Source: Conoideocrella luteorostrata (Eukaryota; Ascomycota; Sordariomycetes; Hypocreales; Clavicipitaceae). From it: DNA of 64,000 nt. Of the stretch, positions 1 to 9,747 are shown piece after piece. Position 1 is the stretch's first letter; each line of letters starts with the position of its first letter. Location: the NCBI GenBank assembly GCA_032433595.1, contig JASWJB010000024.1:186001-250000 (forward strand), read 5' to 3'. Position numbers and translations under genes: made by a program. The notes under the pieces are model-generated. The model did no database searches and was not told where the DNA came from. It worked only from the letters and a program-made list of their open reading frames with translations.

Positions 1-368
1 AGGTTTCCGTACGGTAAAGGGGCAAGGTCGCCCATAAAACCAAACTTGCAATCTCCACGCCAAGAAGCGCCGCTGTTGCAGCCTAAATCATGCGCACAGC
101 ATATCAGAGTCTGGCTGTGGGAGAGGGATGAATAAGTAAGATTTTGACATACCAGCTTGACCCATGAAAGAACACTCCCAGAAACATAAACGGGTGATTT
201 GAAATAATAGAACAGGTAGAATGGAGATGCGATAATTAATAGGCATGCTGGAAGAATAGTCAAAATGCTCTGTTCAAACAGGAGGGTAAAATCAAACTCC
301 GGCCGCAGCTGCGGTCCGAAGGAGTCATCACCAATGATCCCCATAGCTCTCAACACATTTTTTGTCAT
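1..368 (-). CDS. ABC transporter, ABCC/MRP-type, N-terminal fragment (runs off left edge)
   Basis: Start of a large multidrug-type ABC exporter of the plasma or vacuolar membrane; only the N-terminal TMD0 part lies in the window. Exon 1 (368-153) begins MTKNVLRAMGIIGDDSFGP, followed by FDFTLLFEQSILTILPA and a first membrane helix; the DDSFGP and FDFTLLFEQSIL stretches are typical of fungal MRP-like proteins. A 70-bp intron (152-83, GTATGT...TTAG) separates exon 2 (82-1), which encodes AATAALLGVEIASLVLWATL, a second helix. The splice keeps frame in phase 0. The nucleotide-binding domains would lie left of position 1. The family call is from recalled family sequence; substrate is unknown. Confidence 0.85.
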   Translation of the reverse strand, partial: MTKNVLRAMGIIGDDSFGPQLRPEFDFTLLFEQSILTILPACLLIIASPFYLFYYFKSPVYVSGSVLSWVKLVCQNLTYSSLSHSQTLICCAHDLGCNSGASWRGDCKFGFMGDLAPLPYGN

Positions 369-1840
369 CTTGCTAGCTGTAGCTCTCTACGCGATCATAT
401 GAATTTAGTCGCAAATTGAGAGCTTTCAACAGCGGCACGACCTTCGATAACTGAGGAGCAGAAGAAGGAGAAGTTGTCGACGTTGGCAGCTGTGGAGAGG
501 TTCAGGCAGGTTCGACGCTCACTCTCCAACTAGGAAGGTTCTGTGTGCTGCGGTTGGGGCCTGTTGATTTGTGGTGTGGTGGCAAACAGACCGTCCAGAT
601 ACCAGATAACTAACCAACTACTAGAACAAGACATGGCACACGGAACAGAGGTGGAGGTGGACTAGCCATCAATCAATTGATCAGTGTTGGACACTACCTT
701 ACAGGGAGCAAACATGCTGCAACCCGCTATTTTAGTCTCAGTCCACGGCCCTATAGCAAATGTGACGCTGTGCTGCCAGTTGGGCGTCCTGTACTCAGTA
801 CCGGCTAGTGATAGGCACTCTGACGTTGTTAGCCTAGGTACTCTAACCACGGCAGAGAACTACCAATCCCTAACTGTCCAGTTGGCAACCCAGACGTTAC
901 TCAAGGCCTCGCACTGCTACAGCCATGCGAGTACTCCGTACAGGCGTTCAATATACAGAGTACTCCATACGGTGTACCTGTCGTTGGCGACTTGCCATGC
1001 GAAGCGTGGGAATAGGGCTGGAGTGACAGAAACACTTAAAAAGTTCGTACAGCTCCATAATTACTGCATTGTAGTGGACAAGAGCGTAGATCATTGACCC
1101 AACGTGGAAGATTGGGCAATGCCTAAGTAACGAGGCTGGCAGATTATGTCGCGCAAGACGGCACCACTTGAAGCGTGCGGCCAACTTCCCTGCAAACCAT
1201 GCATCGTACTCCGTACGATCCGAGGACATGGGCTCTCGCGGCCCTCCCTGGATTGCGGGGGCGCCGAAAGTTGGCCGCGAACTGCATGAGTAAAGTGGGC
1301 TCCAGGGCACGGCCACCTGTTGGCTGATGATTTTCAGCAGTGTCGTTGCGGTACGGTAAGTACCCAGGTACCTAGGTGGCATGCACAATGAAGTGGGCAG
1401 TTTACAGGAACAGCCGCAAAAGGTCCATACAGCCAGACTACTGCAGATGCAGAAGTTTTATTAGCGGACAAATCATCGGCCAACCGCCCAAGTACTTACG
1501 TGACTACAATGTACCACGCACAGGAAACTTGCCTAGGTACTTTACTTGCTGCTTGAATAACTACAGGGTTGACGAAACTTTGGGCCCCCCTCTTCAGTTG
1601 AACTATGGTCTGATCTGCACAGCATCCCGCCGCTAATCCGAGATACAGTCGAACAGGTCGCAGACTACTAGTAATCGCTAGGCTCCGAGCACGTCAATTG
1701 GACCTGCGAGATCATGGTTGCGAGGCATATCGCTTGCCACAGGAAGGTATCAACATAATAGCCATCGTAATTTTTACATGTTGACAAACATCAGCGACAT
1801 ACGAGAAACTCAGCATGCGATCGTTCATTAGATTTGGGGT
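369..1840. other. Intergenic, no gene seen
   Basis: This is the upstream region of the ABC transporter. Open frames at 684-1097 (+) and 948-1388 (-) overlap, match no family and lack codon character. Two copies of the dispersed 9-mer TACTCCGTA sit at 932-940 and 1207-1215. Confidence 0.6.
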
Positions 1841-1888
1841 CCATTCTTTGTAATCTAGTGCCATTCTTTGTAATCTAGTGCCATTCTT
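1841..1888. repeat. 20-bp direct tandem repeat, 2.4 copies
   Basis: The unit CCATTCTTTGTAATCTAGTG occurs exactly at 1841-1860 and 1861-1880, and a third copy begins at 1881 (CCATTCTT). It lies just beyond the 3' end of the decayed MFS gene. Confidence 0.9.
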
Positions 1889-1900
1889 CCTCTATGATTG

Positions 1901-3534
1901 TTACCGAGTCTCGATGGATTCCTCCTCGCCATCAACTCGAATCCTTGCTACGATGATGGCGGCAATACCAGTCAAAACACCAGCCACGATAAACGGAAGT
2001 CCATACCACTGTTGCCCCAATCTTAGTCCAACTTGGAAGGCGTATGCCAACCCAGGTCCTGCTACCATGGCACCAAGGTTTTCTAAAAAGCCTATTAACG
2101 AAAAGAGGACTGCGACCTAATTTTCTGCTGCTAGCTGTGCTATTAAGCACTTAACGCTTGCCTCGAAGCCTGTAATTAGAGCAAACGGCAGGGGGCAATA
2201 ATCAAGATAGCCACGTTGGGAGCTAACGCGATGCCAAATGCTCCTATTGTTTTAAGAACAATAGTGTATTTTGCAAGAAGCTTGTCCTTTCTCTGCGAAG
2301 GCATCTTGGCCCTTACAAGAGCCTGGCTGATAAGCGGCAAGATGAACAAAACCAGGACAAACTTCGCCATGGACTTGACAGATACTGCCAAACTTGCCTT
2401 CCGTAAAACGTAGGTCAGTAAACTCTAGACGTCTTCGCTAATAGTAATTGAGAGATATGGATTAAAAGAGTGTACTATACCTCTGCCCAAGAAAATGAGA
2501 AGCGTTTGGAGATGAACTGCAGTAGCAGTCCATTTACCCAGCTGCCCAGTGTTGTGAATAATGTCGTGAAAAGTAAGGATCCAACCTTAATATTTTCTGT
2601 CAGTGCGGATCGAAACGATCTAGCTGTATCTCTGACTGAGGAGATTGTCGTTGTCCATCTGAATGTGTTTGATGGGATATTTTGGGAAGCCAGAGTGTGG
2701 CTGCAATTGTTTATCATCTTCTTCTGTGTGTTTCACTTGTGGTTCTTTGAAGTGAATGGCTTCCGGGACAGCAAGCGAGATGGGGAACATTACGACAAGA
2801 CAAAAGCACGAAAGGCAGCCTGTGAGCCAAGGGCCGCACTTCATGGCAAGATATGCCAAGGGGGCGCCTACTACTCTCGTACCTGCCATGGCTGCAGAGA
2901 TGTAGAAAAACGTATTGAATCTAAATAAACAACGTTAATATCGGGCTATTGTAGTTCCAGTTGACGGCGTCTAAATATGAGTTTAATAGGTAGAGCAATC
3001 CTGAACCATTACGTTTGAAATACCTTTGTGTCTGCGATGTTATGTCGCTTGCGATGGTGTATATCAACTCTAGCATAACATATATATCTCCTCCGGCAAA
3101 CGCGGTTACTGGTGTCAGCCAGATGAATTTAAGAGGTAAAAATCGTACTAAGCAGAAACAGTTGTCAGTTTGCTATAATTTTTGCAACAAGTGTTGCTAC
3201 CAGAATAAAAATAGCGGCCAATGCAAACGTATCAAATAACAACATCTATATCACTGACACCATGATATTGAGCATACAGCATCATATGGATGACTTGGCA
3301 TAGAGTCCTAAGTTTCTTTGCTAAACCCCATCGGCTACAAAAATGCCTGCAGAAACATAGCGAGCATATGGGAGCAACAATTATGTCCGGAAAGAATAAC
3401 ACGAAACTATCCAGTGTCTGTGAGCCGTTATCGGAGGCAAGAGTTTTGTATCGAGGTGTAACCGTCACTCTTCCCGACGTAAACACAAATATATTCCCTT
3501 CACGCAGAGCAGATCGTGATTCTAAAATAACCAT
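1901..3534 (-). pseudogene. MFS transporter, decayed copy
   Basis: Remnants of a 12-TM major facilitator transporter are spread over all three minus frames in the right order. A degraded N-terminal part (about 3500-3240) is followed by the central segment AGGDIYVMLELIYTIASDI, the loop start VGAPLAYLAMKCGPWL, then SLLFTTLFTTLGSWVNGLLL and ISKRFSFSWAE, SVKSMAKFVLVLFILPLISQ, and the C-terminal helices LFSLIGFLENLGAMVAGP and GLPFIVAGVLTGIAAIIVAR. Frames change several times. A TAG stop interrupts the piece between AAEN and VAVLFSL, where relatives keep reading, and a one-base shift follows IALAPNVAILIIA. These breaks cannot be repaired by consensus introns, so I call it a pseudogene. Local base composition is AT-rich; RIP-type C-to-T decay is possible but not shown. 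Confidence 0.75.
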
Positions 3535-3579
3535 CTGCGTGTCTTGATCTCACTTGTGTCGCTAGTGGGGTACAAACAC

Positions 3580-3952
3580 TTAAGTTTGCGCTCTGTAGAC
3601 AGCGTACGAGTCCGGAGTCACGACTTTGTTGTCGTTAGTTTGCCTGACAGTGAGTGTATCCGGAGTCACGACTTTGTTGTCGTTAGTTTGCCTGACAGTG
3701 AGTGTATCCGGAGTCATGATTTTGTTGTCGTTAGTTTGCCTGACAGTGAGTTTATCCGGAGTCAGGATTTTGTTGTCGTTAGTTTGCCTGATAGTGAGCG
3801 TATCCGAAGGAGCGACACCAGGAACTGTGGTTACATAAGGGTTAGAGAAGTGAGATTCAACAAGTCTTCGATCTACGCTTACTTGGATTGGCTTGCACAA
3901 GCAACGCTCCAAGCATGAGCACCAGCGATGCACGAGCAACAGAGAACAACAT
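3580..3952 (-). CDS. Small secreted tandem-repeat protein (16-residue repeats)
   Basis: A 104-residue protein I do not recognise. Exon 1 (3952-3883) encodes MLFSVARASLVLMLGALLVQA, a textbook signal peptide. A 58-bp intron (3882-3825) with GTAAGC donor, CTAAC branch site and CACAG acceptor joins it in frame to exon 2 (3824-3580). After a short IPGVAPS linker come four 16-residue repeats of the form DTLTVRQTNDNKVVTP, with small changes (T/K at position 2, V/I at 5, and IL, IM or VV at 13-14), then DSYAVYRAQT and stop. The mature protein has no cysteine and no dibasic Kex2 site, so it is neither a typical cysteine-rich effector nor a ustiloxin-type peptide precursor. Splice-site quality, exact phase and the signal peptide support a real gene. 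Expression and role are unknown; secreted effector, surface or matrix protein are options. Confidence 0.7.
3612..3803. repeat. 48-bp coding minisatellite, 4 copies
   Basis: Units begin at 3612, 3660, 3708 and 3756, each with CCGGAGTCA or a close variant. The first two are identical over all 48 bases; the third and fourth differ at a few positions. A partial fifth unit begins at 3804. The period is a multiple of three, so gain or loss of units keeps the frame of the secreted repeat protein on the minus strand. Confidence 0.95.
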
Positions 3953-5590
3953 GACGAGCTTGCGACGATTGAATCGGGAAACCGTTGTAATGGTGTCTAA
4001 TACCGGGGGATGGTTAGAAGAGAACAGGAGTCCCGACCTTGGGAAGAGGAGGGGACCTTGCGGAATTTGTAGGTACACTCACTGGTCCGTCGGACTCAGC
4101 TGGGCATCCGCCGCTGACTGGTAGGCGGCACCTATCAACTAAAAACAAGTTCTGACAGCGCCTGACAGCTAAATTTGAGCTGCATGTACTCCATAGTGGG
4201 GCATCAAAAGGGCCCAGGCGGGCTACTGAACGGTTGGTACATTGGTTGAATAGTGTCCAGTAACTATACCAGTAGAATTTGACCGCGTTTCAGCTAGATG
4301 AATGATACAATTTTTAGCATCGTCCACGATTGATGTAAGACTTTCTTAACAATAGAACTTGTAATAGAAGCTACTGGCATAGATTGGCGCCGCTGCGATT
4401 TACGATTATGTCCACGTCTTTCGCCTGAAAATTGGTGGGCTGATTTCTTTTGGCTCAGCATGGTACTTCGATGTTAGTCTATCATCCCTAGGCGTTTATG
4501 CAAAACTACATAAATTATTGGCAACGAAGAGGAAGCACGTAGCCCAAATGGGAACGTCGTTACATATAGCTCACTATATTCTATCGCAATGCGGGTTTGT
4601 CTCGGGCGCTCCATCTGTGCTCCGTTCGGAGTACTCTGTAACTAATGTGTGGGCGAGCAAGCCACAAGTAACCTCGGCGAACATATCTGCGGTGACCGAA
4701 GTGGAGTTTTACTCCGCCACTGAGCTAACTTTCTTAGGCATTCAACTTGGGTACTGCGATGGCTCTGGATGGGAATTCCGCGCCTACGTCCCGCATGGCT
4801 GGCAAAGCTGGACCGCGATAGCTTTGAGTGGGAAAATGCAGTGTCAAATTGACTTCCCATCATACAAGGGCGCTTATTACACTAGTACGAGCAACGTTAA
4901 ACTCCCACTACTGCAGGGCGAATATAGAGAAGCGGCCATCCCAAACGACCCCTGCACAGTCGCCAGCCACATGCAAGACATTCCACGTTCTCGAACAGTT
5001 GTCATACAGTAGTACCACGTATCATGGCGCGGAGGGCCTATTATGCAACATTTACTCCGTAAATATTGCGGCATTGTGCCAGCGCCCGAGAGTAAACCAA
5101 AGTTGCGTCTCCGTTATTTACAATGAACAAACAGACTCTTGTTTATCAAGGCTACCTCACTTCTTCATCAACAACTTTGTTGGATCAAAACATATGTACT
5201 CACAACGCTTCGGCGCCGAGAGACCAGTTTAGAAGACTCGGAGCGTAACCTTGAATAGCTTGGCTCGTTAAAATTGATGTACCACGAGGACTTGGCATCG
5301 TAGGCTCTTTCAGGTATAACAGGTCAAGTGGGCAAGCGGCCACTCAACTAGATATCGGAAACGCGCACTCGTATTCCACAGCGTGAATGTAGAGGGCAAT
5401 TAGATCACTCACAAATAGAGTTAAATTATGGGAGCAAAAGTCAATGATTAGACTCAAATGAGTCACGAGGGCATTCTCCCTCTATATACGTCTATAATTG
5501 CTACAATCAAATGTTTCATTCAAAGGTCTGGATCTCTTCTCATGTAGGTGAGGGCCGCCGCAGAACACAAATCATGGCTACAATAGCCGT
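3953..5590. other. Intergenic, no supported gene
   Basis: This is the upstream region of the repeat protein and then unassigned sequence. A 164-codon plus-strand frame at 4518-5012 has no recognisable domain and opposes another open frame. One TACTCCGTA is at 5053-5061. Confidence 0.5.
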
Positions 5591-5614
5591 TGAAATTGAA
5601 ATTGAAATTGAAAT
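5591..5614. repeat. (TGAAAT)4 microsatellite
   Basis: Four perfect TGAAAT units, followed by further AATGAAGAA-type sequence. The stretch between this repeat and 6015 shows no gene and would be the 3' flank of the GH72 gene. Confidence 0.9.
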
Positions 5615-6015
5615 GAAGAATGAAGAAATATTCAAGAAATAAAGAGTCTCTATATACTGGTATCATTAAAATCTGCGCCAGGTAGAGGCCCAGTACCCTT
5701 TAACATCACATCCTTGGCAGTGATTCCTCTGCGATTCACCGCCATGCTCTACCTCAGACTTGCCACTGAGGGACCACAAAATACGATCAGTAGCGACAAG
5801 CAAGACGATCCTGCTAGTACCAAGATGGAAACTCTCCAACACTTGTTACTGAGAATGAGGCAACTGCGTAGTTGTCAACTGATTCTGCTAACCAATGTCC
5901 GTTGCAATATGAACACAGAGTATCAGACATATTGATTATAAATTCATGATACATTTCTGTAGTATCCAACAGAATACAACGAAAATCAACGCAAATCAAT
6001 TTTAACTAGATGACC

Positions 6016-7744
6016 TCATAGTACCAGCATGGAAACACCCGCCAAAAGCGACACGAAACCAGCAACACAAAAACCCCATGAACCTGCGCCAAGACTCAGG
6101 GAATGCCCGATTCGAATGGCACTGCTTTCCTCTTTACTGGCACCCGTGCTCTTTCCACCGACCGGCACAGTTGCCGTCGCGGCCTGGCTGTTAATGATGC
6201 TTGCCGAAGCCAATACCGCTTTGCACGTTTCGTCTACCTCTGACTTCTGCAACTTCGCATTGCCCTCAAAGTTACAAGCACCCGCAGCCCTTTTCTGTGA
6301 CGTATAGTACGTATCGAGAACATGCGTCAACTTAGCCGCATCATCGCACATGCTGTAGGCGCCGTATACACCGGTCGCCGTGTGGCCAGTAATTCCGACG
6401 CAAGCCCCGGTTTTGCTGCCGCAAGTGAAGTCAAACATCTGTCGAACATATTGGTTGGATAAATTGGGCTTGGGTACACAGGAAGCTGCTTTCACCATGC
6501 AATCGCACAGCCGTCTATCTGGGGTTGGGGGGAGTGCCTTGTTTGCCTCCCAGGTGTTGGTCAACTTAGGACATTCACCCATCTTTCCGGCCGGAGTGTA
6601 GTCATTGATATTGATAGCTTTGGGTGTGGCTTGATTGACTTGTTTCTTTAACTCATTGAAATCTTTCAATTTGGTGGCCGCACCTTTTTCGACTTTAACA
6701 AGTCCTGCATATCATGTTAGCTAGATCATGGTAGGGAAGAAGCCCGCTGTACTGACCAAAGTCATTCTCCTCTTGGAAATACATGTAAACGATACCGCCG
6801 CTGAACACCGAAGATATGTTATTGGAGTATAATGCTGCTGTCTCTGTAAATTTGCGGTTCACTGCACCATCTTTATTGCACCCATATTCTGCAAAGAATA
6901 CTGGAACAGAATAGTTCGCAAAGAATGCAGCTTGGGCGTTGTATCCAGAAAGTTCCGCGTTAGACTCTCCACACCATGAATAGATGTTATATCCCCAAAA
7001 GTCGATCGAATCATTAGTATTGTCACAGTTGAAGTAATGGGCGATTTGATCTCGGATATCTGTATTATCGTTTGCGGCATAACCCACACCTAGCCAGCGT
7101 GTAATCTGCTTCTGGGATTTGATGTAATTTTTCGTGTCGCGAACAGCAGCTTTCACATACGCCGAGGCACCCGTGTTGTTCTTCTGGTCGCTGACTTCAT
7201 TGCCAGCTAAATACCCAATCACATTGGAATATTGAGAAAGCTCGTCAATGACCTTCTGATATCGCTCAAATATCGCGGTATCCCATTGCGGATTGTCCCT
7301 ATTGATGGACAAGCTTGGTTCACCAAGGTCGGAGATAACATAGATGCCAGCTTCCTGGAGCAACCTCATGCAAGCTGAGTGATCAGCAGATGGATCGATT
7401 GCATATGTCCGAATAACATTGGTGCCTAATTCTTTAAGAAGGGGCACGTCTCGTTCGCAACTTGACTTGTCGGCAAGCGGATCATGGTATTTGGTGCTTT
7501 TCGTGGTGGCTCCGCCAGCGGCCGAATCTTGCTGGTAAGCAATACCTTTCATGAAGAACTGGGTCCCATTTTTGTAGAAGAATTTGGATCCCTAGTTGTA
7601 TTTACAGTCAGAATACAAAATAAGCTAAATGGAGATCTGCTTCAAGTCACCTCATGAGCGTACCTTGACCTCGATAGGCTGTAGATCGGCGCTGCTTCCT
7701 GCCGCCAAGGCTAGGAGCGAAACAACTCTCCAAAGCGACTTCAT
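6016..7744 (-). CDS. GPI-anchored 1,3-beta-glucanosyltransferase, GH72 with X8 domain (Gas/Gel family)
   Basis: Cell-wall enzyme that cuts and re-joins beta-1,3-glucan chains at the outer plasma membrane. Three exons give 534 residues: 7744-7664 (signal peptide MKSLWRVVSLLALAAGSSA), 7591-6757 and 6704-6016. The introns are 7663-7592 (GTACGC...CTAG) and 6756-6705 (GTCAGT...GCAG). The GH72 domain has the acid/base glutamate in AGNEVSD and the nucleophile in FFAEYGC. The second splice joins ENDFG to LVKVEKG, as in relatives. The C-terminal Cys-rich X8/CBM43 domain runs from about CPKLTNTW to ACNFEG, followed by a Ser/Ala-rich stretch and a hydrophobic tail ending VSLLAGVSMLVL, which is a GPI-attachment signal. 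Length matches Gel/Gas proteins with X8. I am sure of the family; the paralogue cannot be named by eye. Confidence 0.95.
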
Positions 7745-8648
7745 GTTAGACGAGAGCTCCAAATGTTGGCAAGCTCGTGCTGGATACGCTCTGAGAGCTG
7801 TCCGCAATCTTGAGCTCCGATTTTACCGACGTGCAAGTTATGGTAGCAGGACAATGTCACGCCGAGAACTCTGAGGGCGGACGAAAATTTGTACTACTCT
7901 GCTCTCACACACATGGGCTGAGAGGTCTTACTTAACGAGGCATTTCGAGTCATTGGAGAGTCGGTGCCTGAAGGCAGTTCTAGACCCTCACGAGGTCCAA
8001 CTTTGCCGTTTCTTGGCATACAAAATTATGTACTCCGTAGCATCATTAGTTACCCAACATATACACAAATCCGTCTCGTAGACACAGTCAACCAGCAAGG
8101 ACAATATCATGCTCCGTACATGTAATCTTATTTGTGCCGAAAGCAAACATGGTCAACCCTAGTCGAAAGAATAAAGTGAGGTTAGAGCGCTCCGCCAGCC
8201 GTTATAGCCCCCGGTCATTTTCCCGTTAATGACAAGAGCCAGGATGGGAAATCGCCGAGCGACTCCACAGATCACGCTGTTATCATCAGAAACCTTGTAG
8301 GTTATAATTGCTGCTTAATATGCGCAACATGGTCTCAGTCAGCCGTCCGGATGCCTTCGACGTGGTGACAACTTAAAGGCCCAAAGCCAAAAGCAATAAA
8401 ACTTTCCTTCGCAAAGGCAGAGAAGAGTATGAAGCGGCACCCAACATGTCCGCCGCCATCGTGGACGTTCAAAACGTATTTTGAAGTGGCAGTGGTGGAC
8501 CAATTGAGTGTTAGCTGAAGACACGGATTTGTAAGCCGATGTGAGATCGAAACACCTGTCAGCCACCTCTCGGTTCAAAGGCGGTCGCCTTTATTCGTGA
8601 ATGAGCCACCTACTACTACAAAATAGTCACCAGCACATGCGAAACACA
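7745..8648. other. Divergent intergenic region between GH72 and cupin genes
   Basis: No gene seen. It must hold the promoters of the GH72 gene (minus) and the cupin gene (plus). One TACTCCGTA lies at 8031-8039. The minus-strand open frame at 8339-8578 has no family match. Confidence 0.5.
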
Positions 8649-9383
8649 ATGCCTCAAGATAATATTCCCTTCGTAATTGAGCGAGACCTCCCCAACGGGG
8701 TTATATACGATCTTACATCACCCAGACATGTCACCATCTCGCTTCCGCCAACGTCAACTTGGTCCAGCGGCCTCCACTGGCATGAAGGGCACGTCGAATA
8801 CTTAAAAGTCGTGCAAGGAAGCATCAAAGTACGACTAGGATCCATGCAGCGAATTATCTCCGCATCAGAGACAAGTCAGCCTGAACTCAGAATTGACAAA
8901 TTCGTCTGGCACGAATGGCAGCGCGCTGAATCTGGAGGCTCAGAAGTAGTGGTGATTGAGAGAACCGATCCGGCCGATGGAGAAAAGAGCCTGTTCTTTT
9001 GGAACCTCAACAGTGTGATACTCAACATTCCCAGGTTGCTAGATACTCAGCCATTCCTATCACGTTGTCCAGCGGCTGCAGCGCGACTGCTACTGACGTT
9101 TTGGATGGAGCTGAATCTCATGGTCATTTTTGCGCACCTGGACAACATCCCCGTCTATTTCAACCTGCCCCGCTCAAAGTTCCGGATAGGCAACCTCATT
9201 CCCGTCCAGGCCCTCGCCGCGATGGACTGGATGATATCACACATGGTTTTGTCCGTCGCGGCACTGATAGGATGGGCCCTTGGTGTTCAACCAGTAGACA
9301 GACGATATACGCCTGAAAGAGAATTCGCCCACTGGATAGCAACCAGGGGAAGAGGACAAAATTCTCATGGAAGACATCTATGA
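8649..9383 (+). CDS. Cupin-fold (RmlC-like) protein with hydrophobic C-terminal half
   Basis: A single-exon protein of 244 residues. The N-terminal half is a cupin: GLHWHEGHVEYLKVVQGS carries the HxHx(4)E metal-binding pattern and the Gly of motif 1, and FVWHEW supplies the later His. The C-terminal half has hydrophobic stretches (LLLTFWMELNLMVIFAHL, MVLSVAALIGWALG) that may be membrane-associated. This layout occurs in uncharacterised fungal cupin proteins, some of them near metabolite genes. I chose ATG 8649 because it has A at -3 and directly precedes the cupin; upstream in-frame ATGs at 8601 and 8637 would add 16 or 4 residues. Substrate and reaction are unknown. Confidence 0.75.
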   Translation: MPQDNIPFVIERDLPNGVIYDLTSPRHVTISLPPTSTWSSGLHWHEGHVEYLKVVQGSIKVRLGSMQRIISASETSQPELRIDKFVWHEWQRAESGGSEVVVIERTDPADGEKSLFFWNLNSVILNIPRLLDTQPFLSRCPAAAARLLLTFWMELNLMVIFAHLDNIPVYFNLPRSKFRIGNLIPVQALAAMDWMISHMVLSVAALIGWALGVQPVDRRYTPEREFAHWIATRGRGQNSHGRHL

Positions 9384-9747
9384 AGACGATGCGTTTAACA
9401 ATTTTCTCATCGCATCTAGTGATGTTTTTCAAGCCAGAATCAACATTCTTTTCGGTGTATGAAATGCTTTTGACTATGCAGTTGACGCAGCGGTTAGCGC
9501 GATGGCTCTACACATGCACATGGACGCATTTGCCCACCTCGCCAGTGCGCCACTTTTTTTTCCTTTTGTGACCAAAACTGTGCCGCTCGACCATCAATTT
9601 TTTTTTTCCAGTCCAAATGAACATTTACTGCGTGATAAACGGCCGATTGATCTTTCTATCAGCCATCAAGCGTCTATGCCAACACCTACCGATCTGGCCA
9701 TGTCGGCGTTGAGTTGAATACCGGCTAACTTCGAGGTTGTCCCCAAG
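9384..9747. other. Upstream region of the TRK gene
   Basis: No gene seen. Contains two T-rich runs (about 9555-9565 and 9598-9608), of the kind often found in fungal promoters. Confidence 0.5.

Noticed and set aside
684..1388. Overlapping open frames on both strands
   Set aside because: Low-quality frames containing dispersed 9-mer copies; no domain.
3544..3918. Plus-strand frame through the 48-bp repeats as the real gene
   Set aside because: It lacks a signal peptide and splice support, whereas the minus strand has a signal peptide and a consensus intron in phase. Kept only as a note on double openness.
3580..3952. Ustiloxin/dikaritin-type RiPP precursor
   Set aside because: The repeats lack Kex2 KR/RR sites and a core with Tyr and Ile residues, and no UstY (DUF3328) or tyrosinase gene is nearby.
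4518..5012. 164-codon plus-strand open frame
   Set aside because: No domain, no signal peptide, another open frame on the opposite strand, and the region includes intergenic-type TACTCCGTA variants.
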